From Anaerolineae bacterium (GTDB taxonomy: Bacteria > Chloroflexota > Anaerolineae > B4-G1): a stretch of DNA of 49,432 nucleotides. The stretch's first letter is position 1. Each line of letters begins with the position of its first letter. The stretch covers positions 1 to 49,432 of the forward strand of contig JAUWNP010000012.1 of the NCBI GenBank assembly GCA_030612585.1. Direction: 5' to 3'. Positions 41,620 through 49,364 of this stretch are shown here, piece after piece. Under the pieces are notes generated by a model. That model saw only the letters and a program-made list of their open reading frames with translations, did no database searches and was not told the DNA's origin. A program made the translations under genes and the position numbers.

Positions 41620-42887
41620 TACCGCATCACCTCGATGATCTCGCTCAGCACTTCCTCGTCAGTGGGGCGGACGGATGGGAGCACTGGACGAAGTCGGATG
41701 GGCACACCGTCCATCCGGTAGGCCGTGCCGGCTGCGTCCACCCCGTAGCAGGCGGTAGGGAAGACCACTCGCGCTACCTGCGTCGTCAAACTCGGCAGCG
41801 GGTCGAGGACGATGGTAGGGATACGCTCCAACTGCTTAGCCGCCGCGCTGGGGAAATGGGCCACCGGGTCTGAAGCGATGATCAGCGCCGCGTCCGCCTC
41901 CCCCCGCGCCAGCACGTCCACTGCCGAGAATTCGCCGGGGCCATACCAGGGATACCCTCGCGCGAAACTGATGGCGAAGGGATACCCACTCTGCCAGGTG
42001 AGCACTTGATCAGCCCCGGCCACGTTCCCGTGTCCGCGCATCGGGATGACGGAGAAGCGGGTGTACTGGTTCAGTTCTGCCACCAGCGTGAACAGTTCGC
42101 TTACGTTGAGGTCCCGCCCCCGGCTCTGCGTCAGCCCCATCCCCATGAAGGCCACGCCGTAGCGACACGTCTTCATCCGCTCCGCCAGTTCTCGCAACTG
42201 GGCCGTGGATATGCCCCCCACTGTCTCTACCGCAATCTCCTTCTCCTGCACCAAGGCCCGCAGCACCGTCAGCACCTCGAAATCGGCGCCGGGCTGCACC
42301 TGGAGGAAGAGGTCGGCCACCCGTGTGCTGGTGGTGGGACGCACATCCACGACGACCACCATCCGATCCCGGCGGCCATTGGGGGTGAGCGTGCCCTTGG
42401 ACATCACCGAGTAGCGAGAGAAGTGACGGACGTGGGAAACCGCCGGGTTGCAGCCCCAGAAGACGAGCAGATCCGCCCGGTTACGCACCTCCCCCAACGT
42501 GCAGGTAGGCTCGCCGACCGCCTGCATCGCCAGGCTGCTAGGGCTATGGCATACAGATGAGGTGGTGTCCAGAATCGCCCCCAGCCGGTCGGCCAGTGCC
42601 ACTGCCTTCCGCTGGGCCTCGGTAGCCGTGGAACTGAGGCCGTAGATCAGGGGGCTGTCGGCTTCGTCCAGAACCTGCGCTGCCTCCGCGATGGCCTCCT
42701 CCCACTCCACCTCCTGCCCGTCCACGGTAGGCAGACGCGGGGCGGGGTCGTAATGGGTAAAGAGCCCACGCCCATTGGCGCACGCCCGCCGCACCCGGAC
42801 GATCCGGCCGTCATCTACTTCCACAACGAGGTCATCGCACAAGCAGCCGCAGAAGGCACAGATTACATTCTCAATGACGGTGCTCAT
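41619..42887 (-). CDS. fwdB: Formylmethanofuran dehydrogenase subunit B (Mo/W catalytic subunit)
   Basis: FwdB is the molybdopterin subunit reducing CO2 to formate. The 422-residue protein has an N-terminal Fe-S motif Cys10-x2-Cys13-x3-Cys17-x18-Cys36 and Cys113-His114 in TTSSVCHSPSS, the position of the Cys or Sec ligand of Mo/W. The molybdopterin-oxidoreductase segments LLVFWGCNPAVSH and RGHGNVAGADQVLTWQSGYP follow. The metal-free FhcB of methylotrophs is described as lacking these features, so this subunit looks redox-active. It overlaps fwdD by four bases. Confidence 0.95.
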   Translation of the reverse strand: MSTVIENVICAFCGCLCDDLVVEVDDGRIVRVRRACANGRGLFTHYDPAPRLPTVDGQEVEWEEAIAEAAQVLDEADSPLIYGLSSTATEAQRKAVALADRLGAILDTTSSVCHSPSSLAMQAVGEPTCTLGEVRNRADLLVFWGCNPAVSHVRHFSRYSVMSKGTLTPNGRRDRMVVVVDVRPTTSTRVADLFLQVQPGADFEVLTVLRALVQEKEIAVETVGGISTAQLRELAERMKTCRYGVAFMGMGLTQSRGRDLNVSELFTLVAELNQYTRFSVIPMRGHGNVAGADQVLTWQSGYPFAISFARGYPWYGPGEFSAVDVLARGEADAALIIASDPVAHFPSAAAKQLERIPTIVLDPLPSLTTQVARVVFPTACYGVDAAGTAYRMDGVPIRLRPVLPSVRPTDEEVLSEIIEVMR

Positions 42888-43216
42888 GCCGGCTCTACCT
42901 CCGCCGCCAGCCCTTTGAAGGACGGCATCCCTGTGCCCTCTGTCTCCGTCCCGATGAGGACGTTCGCCACAGGCCCCATTGGGATGAACAGCAGCCCTGG
43001 AGGAAGCGTCCCGGCGCGGACGGGCACCTCCACCTGCCCAGTTGCCGTCCGCACCCGAATGACCTGCCCCTCCTCAATTTCCAGGCGGGTCATGTCCTCC
43101 AGATTCATCTCCACCAACGCCGTGGCGCGGCGGTAGGCCTCCGAATCCTTACCTTTGTGCAGGCCCTCCCCCTGTTCGGGGGTACGGCCAGTGATTAACG
43201 TGAAATGCTCACTCAA
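42884..43216 (-). CDS. fwdD: Formylmethanofuran dehydrogenase subunit D (molybdopterin-dinucleotide binding)
   Basis: The 110-residue beta-barrel domain completes the molybdopterin site of FwdB. Motifs are TLITGRTPEQGEGLHKGKDS, TRLEIEEGQVIRVRT and LLFIPMGPVANVL...GTGMPSFKG. A TTG start at 43216 is chosen because GGAGG lies 6 bases upstream, family homology starts there, and it overlaps the preceding stop (TTGA). A longer open frame upstream is the shadow of the ATP-grasp gene. Its presence supports cofactor binding by the complex, since Fhc-type complexes of methylotrophs do not need it. Confidence 0.92.
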   Translation of the reverse strand: MSEHFTLITGRTPEQGEGLHKGKDSEAYRRATALVEMNLEDMTRLEIEEGQVIRVRTATGQVEVPVRAGTLPPGLLFIPMGPVANVLIGTETEGTGMPSFKGLAAEVEPA

Positions 43217-44376
43217 GCCGTTCCTCCATTCTCGTCCCCGATCTCCTGCCGGACAGCCTCCACACCCGCCAGTAGATGGTTCCAGCACGCCTCTCGTCCC
43301 TCTCCCTCCGCCAGCACCGTGCAGACCGGATGACCGGCCTTGATCTGCTCACCAGGGAAGGGGACATCCCGCCTTCCTTGCTCCGTCCATCCTACCGTTT
43401 CCGGCATGATCACCGTCCGCCGGGCGTAGACGATTCCCTTGCCAAAGTATTGGCCCTGAGGACGCAGATGCTCTGCCAGGGAGAAATCAGGCAACCGGCC
43501 AGCCAGCGCCTCCAGGTGGAGGGAGAAAACATTGAGCCCATAAGCCCGCTCCACCAATTCCATCGAACCGGTGTAGCGCGGGTTAACCTCCACCAGGAAG
43601 GGGCAGGGCCGGCCCTTCGGGCCGTCCGCCACCACCAGATCTACCCCATTCACCCCCTGCAGGCCAAAGCGACGGGTGAGCCGGGCCGCCATCCTCTCTA
43701 CCGCTTCCAGGACGATGACCCCCTCGGCGGGGGGGAGCGCCAACGGGAGGATGTTGCCGCACCAGGTGAATCCCCGCGCTCCCAGTTCACCCCGCCCGAT
43801 GAGTTGCTCTGTCAGGCCGATGAGCACGCTTCGCTGCCCGTCGGCCACGAAGGCCGCTGAGGCGGGCCGGCCCTCGATGTACTCTTGCAGGGTGTGGGCC
43901 TCGCCCAACGTTTCCCCTGCCCAGGGCCGGATGCCATGCCCGCCGCCGCTGCGAACAGGCTTGCACAGCCAGCGAACCGTTAAGTCGGCCTCTTTCTCCT
44001 CTCCGGGCAGGAGCGTGGTCGGGCAGGAAATCCCAGCCTCGCGGCAGAAGGCTCGCAGCGTCCGCCAATCACGCACCTGGTGCAACACGACGGGCGCGTT
44101 CCCAAGCAGGACGCGCCCTCGTGCTAATTCCCCCACCACTTCAGGGTGATTTTCCAGGTTCGAGATGTAGACTACCGCCTCGAAGTCCAGGCGATGGCTG
44201 GCCTGAAGCAACGCTTCGGCGCTGAAGGGGAGAGCGAAGTCCCGTAAGAGCGCGTGGTTCTCCACCAGCGCCCGCTGATCCCGATCACCGAAGTAGTCCA
44301 GCGTGACGACATGGTGACCACCCCGCACCGCTGATTCGGCAATGGCGCGTGTGCTTAGGCCAGTGATGAGAATCAT
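43213..44376 (-). CDS. ATP-grasp protein of the H4MPT cluster (OrfY-like)
   Basis: The 387-residue ATP-grasp enzyme has an N-terminal nucleotide-like fold (MILITGLSTRAIAESAVRGG), the ATP clamp (LTVRWLCKPVRSGGGHGIRP) and catalytic metal residues in FLVEVNPRYTGSMEL. Bacterial H4MPT clusters in methylotrophs carry an ATP-grasp gene of unknown function (OrfY), which this may match. A step in methanofuran or H4MPT synthesis is the natural guess. The ATG at 44376 is favoured over a GTG two codons earlier; 61 bases separate it from mtdB. Confidence 0.82.
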   Translation of the reverse strand: MILITGLSTRAIAESAVRGGHHVVTLDYFGDRDQRALVENHALLRDFALPFSAEALLQASHRLDFEAVVYISNLENHPEVVGELARGRVLLGNAPVVLHQVRDWRTLRAFCREAGISCPTTLLPGEEKEADLTVRWLCKPVRSGGGHGIRPWAGETLGEAHTLQEYIEGRPASAAFVADGQRSVLIGLTEQLIGRGELGARGFTWCGNILPLALPPAEGVIVLEAVERMAARLTRRFGLQGVNGVDLVVADGPKGRPCPFLVEVNPRYTGSMELVERAYGLNVFSLHLEALAGRLPDFSLAEHLRPQGQYFGKGIVYARRTVIMPETVGWTEQGRRDVPFPGEQIKAGHPVCTVLAEGEGREACWNHLLAGVEAVRQEIGDENGGTA

Positions 44377-44437
44377 GGCCACCCGGCTTGCCCCTACCTT
44401 GCCGCCATCGCTACGCCCGACGGTAGAAACAGTGAGG

Positions 44438-45313
44438 TCAAATCTCTGCTAATTCTTTGGCGAACTCGAAAGCATTGGTGTAGTCGAGGAACACACCTTC
44501 GGACTCCATCGCCGTCTTCAGCATCTTCGCTTCTATCTTATTCCTCAGATTCCCAACAGCGAGCGCCCCTATGGTCAGGATTCCGTTTTTCTCCTTTTTG
44601 TCGTACTTGGCCTTTATTCCCGCTATCCCTGCTGGTGGTACAGCGTTCACGTCGGCCGCGACCAGACATTTTTCCAGGCCAGGAATGAATTCCTCAGGCA
44701 GGAGTTCGACCCCTGCAGGACCGGCAGAAATCACTATCTCGCAGTCCTTCGCCGCAGATACGATCTCCTCCGGAGATGTTGCTACCATTCCCTTTACCTT
44801 TCCACCCACCATCTCAGAGATCTTTTCCGCGACGGTTACGACTTCCTCAATGATATCTAGGGTAGTGACCTCCACGCCCTCTTTAGCCAGTATCCTGCTC
44901 GTCACCTGACCCACACGGCCGCAGCCTCCTAGCACGGCGGCCCTCTTGCCCTCAAGCGTCTCCCCCTTCATACCTAGAGCTTCCAGTACCTTTGCGACGA
45001 TGGACGAAGAGGTTGTATGAGAGCCTTTGGGATCAAGGGCGATGGAGAGTTGGAAAGGCGGGAACATTGTCTTCTTGGCCTTTTTTGCCATTCTTTCAAC
45101 TGCGTCGAGGTCGCTTCCCCCAAAGAAAAGCGTGGTATATTTCGCCCCCTTCGGTCCGCGGGGGAACATTGCATCTTGCACCAGTGATGTGATTTCGTCC
45201 GCTGCTACTCCACTGAACGGCAGCACGATATCGAACCCCACGTCGTAAGCAAACAGAATATCGAACGGACTTGGACGCTTGTCCATGTCGAAGTAAATGA
45301 GTATGTTCTTCAT
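44438..45313 (-). CDS. mtdB: NAD(P)-dependent methylenetetrahydromethanopterin dehydrogenase
   Basis: MtdB/MtdA oxidises methylene-H4MPT to methenyl-H4MPT with NAD(P)+. The 291-residue protein starts MKNILIYFDMDKRPSPFDIL, has the substrate-side segment IALDPKGSHTTSSSIVAKV and a Rossmann loop GGCGRVG at residues 129-135. Bacterial enzymes of this type replace the F420-dependent Mtd of methanogens, so electrons go to the pyridine nucleotide pool. It is Lys/Glu-rich and visibly AT-richer than the flanking fwd genes, a possible sign of a separate origin. NADH versus NADPH preference cannot be read by eye. Confidence 0.93.
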   Translation of the reverse strand: MKNILIYFDMDKRPSPFDILFAYDVGFDIVLPFSGVAADEITSLVQDAMFPRGPKGAKYTTLFFGGSDLDAVERMAKKAKKTMFPPFQLSIALDPKGSHTTSSSIVAKVLEALGMKGETLEGKRAAVLGGCGRVGQVTSRILAKEGVEVTTLDIIEEVVTVAEKISEMVGGKVKGMVATSPEEIVSAAKDCEIVISAGPAGVELLPEEFIPGLEKCLVAADVNAVPPAGIAGIKAKYDKKEKNGILTIGALAVGNLRNKIEAKMLKTAMESEGVFLDYTNAFEFAKELAEI

Positions 45314-45416
45314 CGTCGTCCTCTCCTTAACCTGAAATATGCCTCAAAGGCAGGCGGTGCACCAAAACGGTTACGTTCGCTTGACCAGATGTAGTCGAAG
45401 AGGCCTGCAAATCTGC

Positions 45417-45953
45417 CTATCCAGTTGAGGCCACTTCCCTCTCACTTAGTGGATACTCTGCTTGAATACTCCGAAGAGCGCGGTTCTCCTGCCCCAGGAC
45501 TGTCTGTTCCACGAGGCCCTTTAGACCGGCGAAGGAGACTTCCAGTCCCACCTGTCCAAACTGAACGAGAGCCGCCCGTAGGTCCTCGCACTCGGCCTTG
45601 ACGGAGATGACCCGCCCCTCCTCACCGAGGACTTCCTTCACGCGGACGAGTGCCTGCACCGGTTCTCCACCCGCCTGGGCGGTCAGCCGCACCTGCTTGA
45701 CTTGGTACTCAAAACAGATATGGCGCGGGTCGAAGACCCGCACACCAAGCGTGCCCAGTTCGCTGACCAGGAAGCCCCCCAACATCTCGAGCCGCTCCTC
45801 CGGGGCATCCAAGAGGAACAGAAACCCCAACCGCCCCTTTTTGGTGATGGCTTGTACCACGTGGACACTCTCGGCCCCCCGTGCCATCAGTCCATCAATG
45901 ATATGAGGGATCATCTCGCCGGATATGTCGTCCACGTTTACCAGAAGCAGCAT
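45417..45953 (-). CDS. Stand-alone LarC C-terminal-domain-like protein
   Basis: The protein has about 178 residues and aligns by eye with the C-terminal half of LarC from the same operon: VNVDDISGEMIPHIIDGLMA with TNIDDMNPQLYDHVMEQLF, ITKKGRLGFLFLL with IQMKRNRPGVQLSVL, GTLGVRVF with TTIGVRTC, and VISVKAECEDLR with VNVAPEYRECQR. It lacks the LarC N-terminal half. It could be a LarC2-like nickel or CTP-binding protein, a chaperone for an NPN enzyme, or a divergent paralogue with a new role. ATG at 45953; a TTG 11 codons earlier is possible. Confidence 0.7.
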   Translation of the reverse strand: MLLLVNVDDISGEMIPHIIDGLMARGAESVHVVQAITKKGRLGFLFLLDAPEERLEMLGGFLVSELGTLGVRVFDPRHICFEYQVKQVRLTAQAGGEPVQALVRVKEVLGEEGRVISVKAECEDLRAALVQFGQVGLEVSFAGLKGLVEQTVLGQENRALRSIQAEYPLSEREVASTG

Positions 45954-45986
45954 AGTTCGGCCTGGCGGATTAATATGGAGAGGCAA

Positions 45987-46017
45987 GGTAGAGGCGCAGC
46001 ATGGCTGCGCCCCTACC
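45987..46017. repeat. GGTAGAGGCGCAGC-ATG-GCTGCGCCCCTACC hairpin
   Basis: A 14-bp near-perfect stem with a 3-base loop in the spacer between the 592-residue protein and the LarC-like gene. It belongs to the REP-like palindromes of this window and could also attenuate transcription or shield mRNA ends inside the operon. Confidence 0.7.
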
Positions 46018-46064
46018 TAGTCTTGGCCATAAAGCGGATAGGGCCGCGAAAGGACCAGGAGTAA

Positions 46065-47843
46065 CTACTCCAGGTCCTTCATGATCCGCAAAGCTAGCCG
46101 GGCTACCTCGCGGGCTGTGCCCTTTGCCCCTGGGATGGAGCAGGTGATCTTGGCGGCCTTCTCGGCCTTCTTCCCCGCATCCTTCCAGGTGTACTTGCCC
46201 ATAGCAGCGGCGACGACGGCCGGGACGACCGCGTCGATGGTGCAACAGCCGACGTACATGAGCTCCTGAGCCACCGCTGCGGCCACAGTGATAGGCAAAG
46301 ATAGTTCAGATTTCTTGTTTGTGACGGCGTCGGGGATCACCTTGTGGCTGAGCCCTTCAAACACAAACTTCTCGCCGTCCACAGTCACCTCACAATCTAT
46401 GTCGGCGTCAAAGCCCCAGTAGGCATTGGCGAAGGGATGGTCACGGCGCGCGCCACCGGCGAGCTTGGTGAACTTGATCGTGATGTCCTTGCCGAAGAAA
46501 CCGCTGAGGATCTTGCCGGCGTTTTCCTCGACCTTTGCCTTCCGTGCCATGTCCAGCGCGACGCAGACTTCCTTCAGGTCCTTGCCGGCGCTGAGTTCAT
46601 CGTAGGCGTACTGGGCACGCCTGTAGATGGCATTGGCCCGAATACCGTCGGTGGCCTTGATGATGGTCTCGGTGACCGGTCCCCTGCGGACTTGCTCGGC
46701 CTTACGTGCAATGGTGTTGGTGGACACGGAAGCGATCTCCGGGTCAATCCACTGGGTGAGTTTGACTTCTCTGATAACGTCAGCGGCTGCCTCTACGTCG
46801 CCGCTTTTCTCGATAAGCGTGTTCATGGCGATGACGCAATCGGCTAGCAGGTGAGCAAGCGGGGGGTTGACCGGCCCGCCGCCGAAGCCGGCGCCGATCA
46901 TCGGGCCTTCCATGAAGGCAGCCAGCATCTCGTTCACGGTCATCATCCCGATCACCGAAGGCGCGCCCACGTCTTTGAGGATCATGCCCATGCCGCCGAC
47001 GAAGGAGGCGGTGTCATATTCCTTGCCCGTGCCGCGCAGGTGGAGTTTCTCCGGGAGCCCGGCGGCCTGGGCTGCGCCCTTGCCAGCCAGGTAGCCCGTG
47101 CCGTGGATGAAGAACTCGCCATACTCCGCGCCGATCATCCCGTCAGGGTTGATGATTTCCAGCACAGCAGCAGCGGCGAGTATGGCGCACTGGATGGGGC
47201 TGGCGCTGATGCCGGCGCCATGGTAGGCCTTCATCATCGCCTCCACGGCGATCTTGCCGCCATTCATGCATAGATCAACGTAGACCATGTCTTCGCCCAG
47301 CACACTGTGGCCCATAGGAGCCCCACCGGCCACAAAGGCGGGCACGTCGGCGCCATCTATGCGCACCAGTTCTCCCTTTTGCATCGCCTCGTAGAGAGCC
47401 TGCACAGCGGCAAAGCCCGACAACTTGTTGGTCAGTTTGGATGTGGGAATAGCCACCACACCGGAGCGACACGCACCGGCCTTCATCCGGGCCATCGCCC
47501 CTAGCTTGCGGTTGCCGGCGGGCACGCCAGCGCGAGATGCCGTGCCGGCAAAGAGGAGCAGAGTGGCAGTAATCACGGCCGCGTTCGCTGGCGCAGCACC
47601 TGACTCCATGGCCGCCTTGACGCCCATCTCTACCACATGATCCAGGGGCAGTTTCTCAAGGTTCGCATCGCTCAGTGAGATGTCCCGCCCCTGCAGAATT
47701 TCCCACGTCATTGCGTTTGCAGCGCTGAGGGCCGCCAGGTTCAGCATCCCGTGCCCTTTGGTCAGCGCCTCGATACGATCGCTGGTGGTGTACTGCACAT
47801 TGGAAGTCACCGCCATAATCGTTGCCAGAATTTCCTTCTCCAT
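46065..47843 (-). CDS. Unrecognised 592-residue protein heading the C1/lar operon
   Basis: I do not recognise this family. The protein is soluble-looking, Ala/Gly-rich, with no signal peptide. Notable segments are [20 protein letters not shown] (about 28-47), [20 protein letters not shown] (about 105-124), [20 protein letters not shown], a His/Gly segment [14 protein letters not shown] near 245, [19 protein letters not shown] near 315 and a C-terminal part with [17 protein letters not shown] and [14 protein letters not shown]. Several conserved-looking His, Cys and Gly-rich loops suggest an enzyme binding a nucleotide or metal cofactor. GGAGGTG lies 6 bases before the ATG. As first gene after a regulated leader it is probably the most strongly expressed protein of the operon. 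Confidence 0.85.
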   Translation of the reverse strand: MEKEILATIMAVTSNVQYTTSDRIEALTKGHGMLNLAALSAANAMTWEILQGRDISLSDANLEKLPLDHVVEMGVKAAMESGAAPANAAVITATLLLFAGTASRAGVPAGNRKLGAMARMKAGACRSGVVAIPTSKLTNKLSGFAAVQALYEAMQKGELVRIDGADVPAFVAGGAPMGHSVLGEDMVYVDLCMNGGKIAVEAMMKAYHGAGISASPIQCAILAAAAVLEIINPDGMIGAEYGEFFIHGTGYLAGKGAAQAAGLPEKLHLRGTGKEYDTASFVGGMGMILKDVGAPSVIGMMTVNEMLAAFMEGPMIGAGFGGGPVNPPLAHLLADCVIAMNTLIEKSGDVEAAADVIREVKLTQWIDPEIASVSTNTIARKAEQVRRGPVTETIIKATDGIRANAIYRRAQYAYDELSAGKDLKEVCVALDMARKAKVEENAGKILSGFFGKDITIKFTKLAGGARRDHPFANAYWGFDADIDCEVTVDGEKFVFEGLSHKVIPDAVTNKKSELSLPITVAAAVAQELMYVGCCTIDAVVPAVVAAAMGKYTWKDAGKKAEKAAKITCSIPGAKGTAREVARLALRIMKDLE

Positions 47844-48152
47844 ATTAGCACCTCCAGGTACTTTTGCCAGACTCTCCAGAGCCTGGAATGACAGGATAGA
47901 ATCCTACCGAAACCGCTCTTGACAATCACTCATCCTCCTGTGCCTCGCCCTCGCATCACCTCCTTCTACTGGCTTCTCATAGTGAGAAACCATACTCAAG
48001 ATCCGCCTTGGTGCGGCGTGCGGCGGTCGAAAAAGAACAAAAAAAGCCGAACCACTGAGAGATTACTCCCGGCAGCTCGGCCACGTTAGAACGGATCTAC
48101 TACAGCCTCGCGGTCCCATCCGTTGGGTAGTCGCTTATTCTGTTGGTCTTTC
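47844..48152 (-). promoter_or_regulatory. Structured leader of the C1/lar operon (candidate riboswitch or attenuator)
   Basis: About 300 bases lie between the predicted transcription start near 48,152 and the first gene. Three parts can be seen. The first is a promoter-proximal domain with mutually exclusive pairings: AACGGAT (48,118-48,124, as ATCCGTT on plus) with ATCCGTT (48,090-48,096), against CCCAACGGATGGG. The second is an intrinsic-terminator hairpin. The third is a downstream stem TGGTTTCTCA-CTA-TGAGAAGCCA (47,970-47,992) next to AAGGAGG. Two tiny frames of 8 and 9 codons follow before the main ribosome-binding site. I could not match it to a known riboswitch class. Confidence 0.6.
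48039..48081 (-). terminator. Intrinsic-terminator hairpin inside the leader
   Basis: On the minus strand GCCGAGCTGCCGGGAG and CTCTCAGTGGTTCGGC form a 16-bp stem (several G-U pairs, one mismatch) with loop TAAT, followed by seven Ts. It lies between the promoter and the first gene, so full expression requires read-through or an alternative fold. Confidence 0.8.
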
Positions 48153-48158
48153 ATACAT

Positions 48159-48187
48159 ATTATACACGAGAAACTACCCTATGTCAA
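48159..48187 (-). promoter_or_regulatory. Consensus sigma70 promoter of the C1/lar operon
   Basis: TTGACA (48,182-48,187) and TATAAT (48,159-48,164) on the minus strand are separated by exactly 17 bases. This is the best promoter match in the window. The -35 box lies 15 bases from the end of the insertion element. Confidence 0.85.
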
Positions 48188-48211
48188 GCCGGAGTTCGGG
48201 TGGGGTGCATT

Positions 48212-49027
48212 TCAATTTAGGGGCGAGTTATAGGCCGTGTGCCACAGATCATCGAAACGTCCGCCCATAATCGCTGCGCGCACAGGGATGAGTCTCTCTG
48301 CACCAGGGCGGCTCCAGTGCATTCCTGGTCCTGCGAAGCGAGCCTTGAACTGCTTGACAGCGCTTTCCACCATCCCACTCCCAATCGCCCATCCTTCTTC
48401 CCGCATTTCTTGATAGTTCATCCGGCGCTGGTTCTTGCGGAAGTATCCGGCCTCTTTCTCCAATTCCTTGGCCATAGATGGTTGAGTCCGCGCTGCTGCC
48501 TCCAACTCTTGCGCGATCCGAGCTGCCTGTCCTTCAAACAGCGTGGTTTCCCGCGCGTTATACCACCGTTTCTCCGCCAAGCCCCCTTCGTCTCTCAGTA
48601 GTCGAGCCACCCCAGCCAGGTGCTCTGTGGCGTGATACCAGTCCACAACCTGACGACTGTCATAGAAGTGCTCTAGTGCCAGATTCCAAATCCAAGGTGC
48701 ACCATCTCCGATGGCTTCCGTATCCGCCGCTTGCTCCCAGTCACGCCGTGCGGCCTCTGCCCACACCATCTGACCAAAGATCTCTGGCCCACCCAAGTGA
48801 GCCACGTAGCTGTTGTTCACTGCGTGGGCCAATTCAATCCATTCTCCTGTCTCCGCATCACGCGTCGGGCGCACCTCGACAGCGAACAAACTCCCCACTT
48901 TCAACTCTTTCCACCCCTCGTTGCGAATGTGAATCATACCTCCGTCCATCGCCACCCCCATGCGTCCCTTTGGTTCAGCCCGTTTGCACGGTGCCCCCCA
49001 TCTCCCAGGTAGCAGATTGCTTCGCAT
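48212..49027 (-). pseudogene. Transposase, C-terminal part (ISKra4-like)
   Basis: The 271-codon frame holds the catalytic half of the transposase: GVAMDGGMIHIRNEGWKELK near residue 25, the DWYHATEHL segment near 128 and the C-terminal WAIGSGMVESAVKQFKARF, which are landmarks of the DDE-type ISKra4 group. It overlaps the N-terminal piece by 53 bases in another frame (offset of one base in the reading direction). Its first 20 residues lack homology, so it has no real start of its own. Confidence 0.75.
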
Positions 49028-49364
49028 CCGCTCCGCTTCGGCAGCGGTCGCAGTAGTAATATGCTCGCTCTAACTCCATCTCCCCTATCCGTCCTGCCAC
49101 CGTTACCGTCTTCATATCTTTGTAGTGCATCTCCCGCCCACAAGTCGTACACACTGGCCCTGGCACAGGACGAACTGCCTCTTGATCGCCTATCACTACC
49201 CCCGCCACACGTTCCCCCAATCGTTGACGCAGGGTCAGTACCACATCTTCTATCTCGATGAGCGTGGGTGCTCCTGTGCTCTCGTGCCAGTCGAGAAGCC
49301 CGTCAATTACTTCCTCAGCCTCAGCCATCAACTCTGCCTTCAATTGGTCACGGGTGCGTTTCAT
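48975..49364 (-). pseudogene. Transposase, N-terminal part (zinc-ribbon region)
   Basis: The 129-codon frame encodes the N-terminal region with a zinc-ribbon-like [17 protein letters not shown]...[10 protein letters not shown]. In intact relatives roughly a hundred residues separate this ribbon from the DGG catalytic segment; here the frame ends 21 residues after the ribbon ([12 protein letters not shown]). The gene appears to carry an internal deletion as well as a frameshift. Confidence 0.7.

Noticed and set aside
38250..42887. Methylotroph-type metal-free Fhc complex
   Set aside because: FwdB keeps the Fe-S and Mo/W ligand cysteines and a FwdD subunit is present, so a redox-active complex is more likely.
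47904..47956. Two short leader peptides (8 and 9 codons) before the 592-residue gene
   Set aside because: Their spacing to AGGAGG is 0-2 bases, too short for normal initiation, and their sequences show no regulatory codon run; kept only as a remark in the leader entry.
48975..49027. Programmed ribosomal frameshift joining the two transposase frames
   Set aside because: The required shift is +1 rather than the usual -1, no slippery run is seen, and the middle of the protein is missing, so inactivation is more likely.
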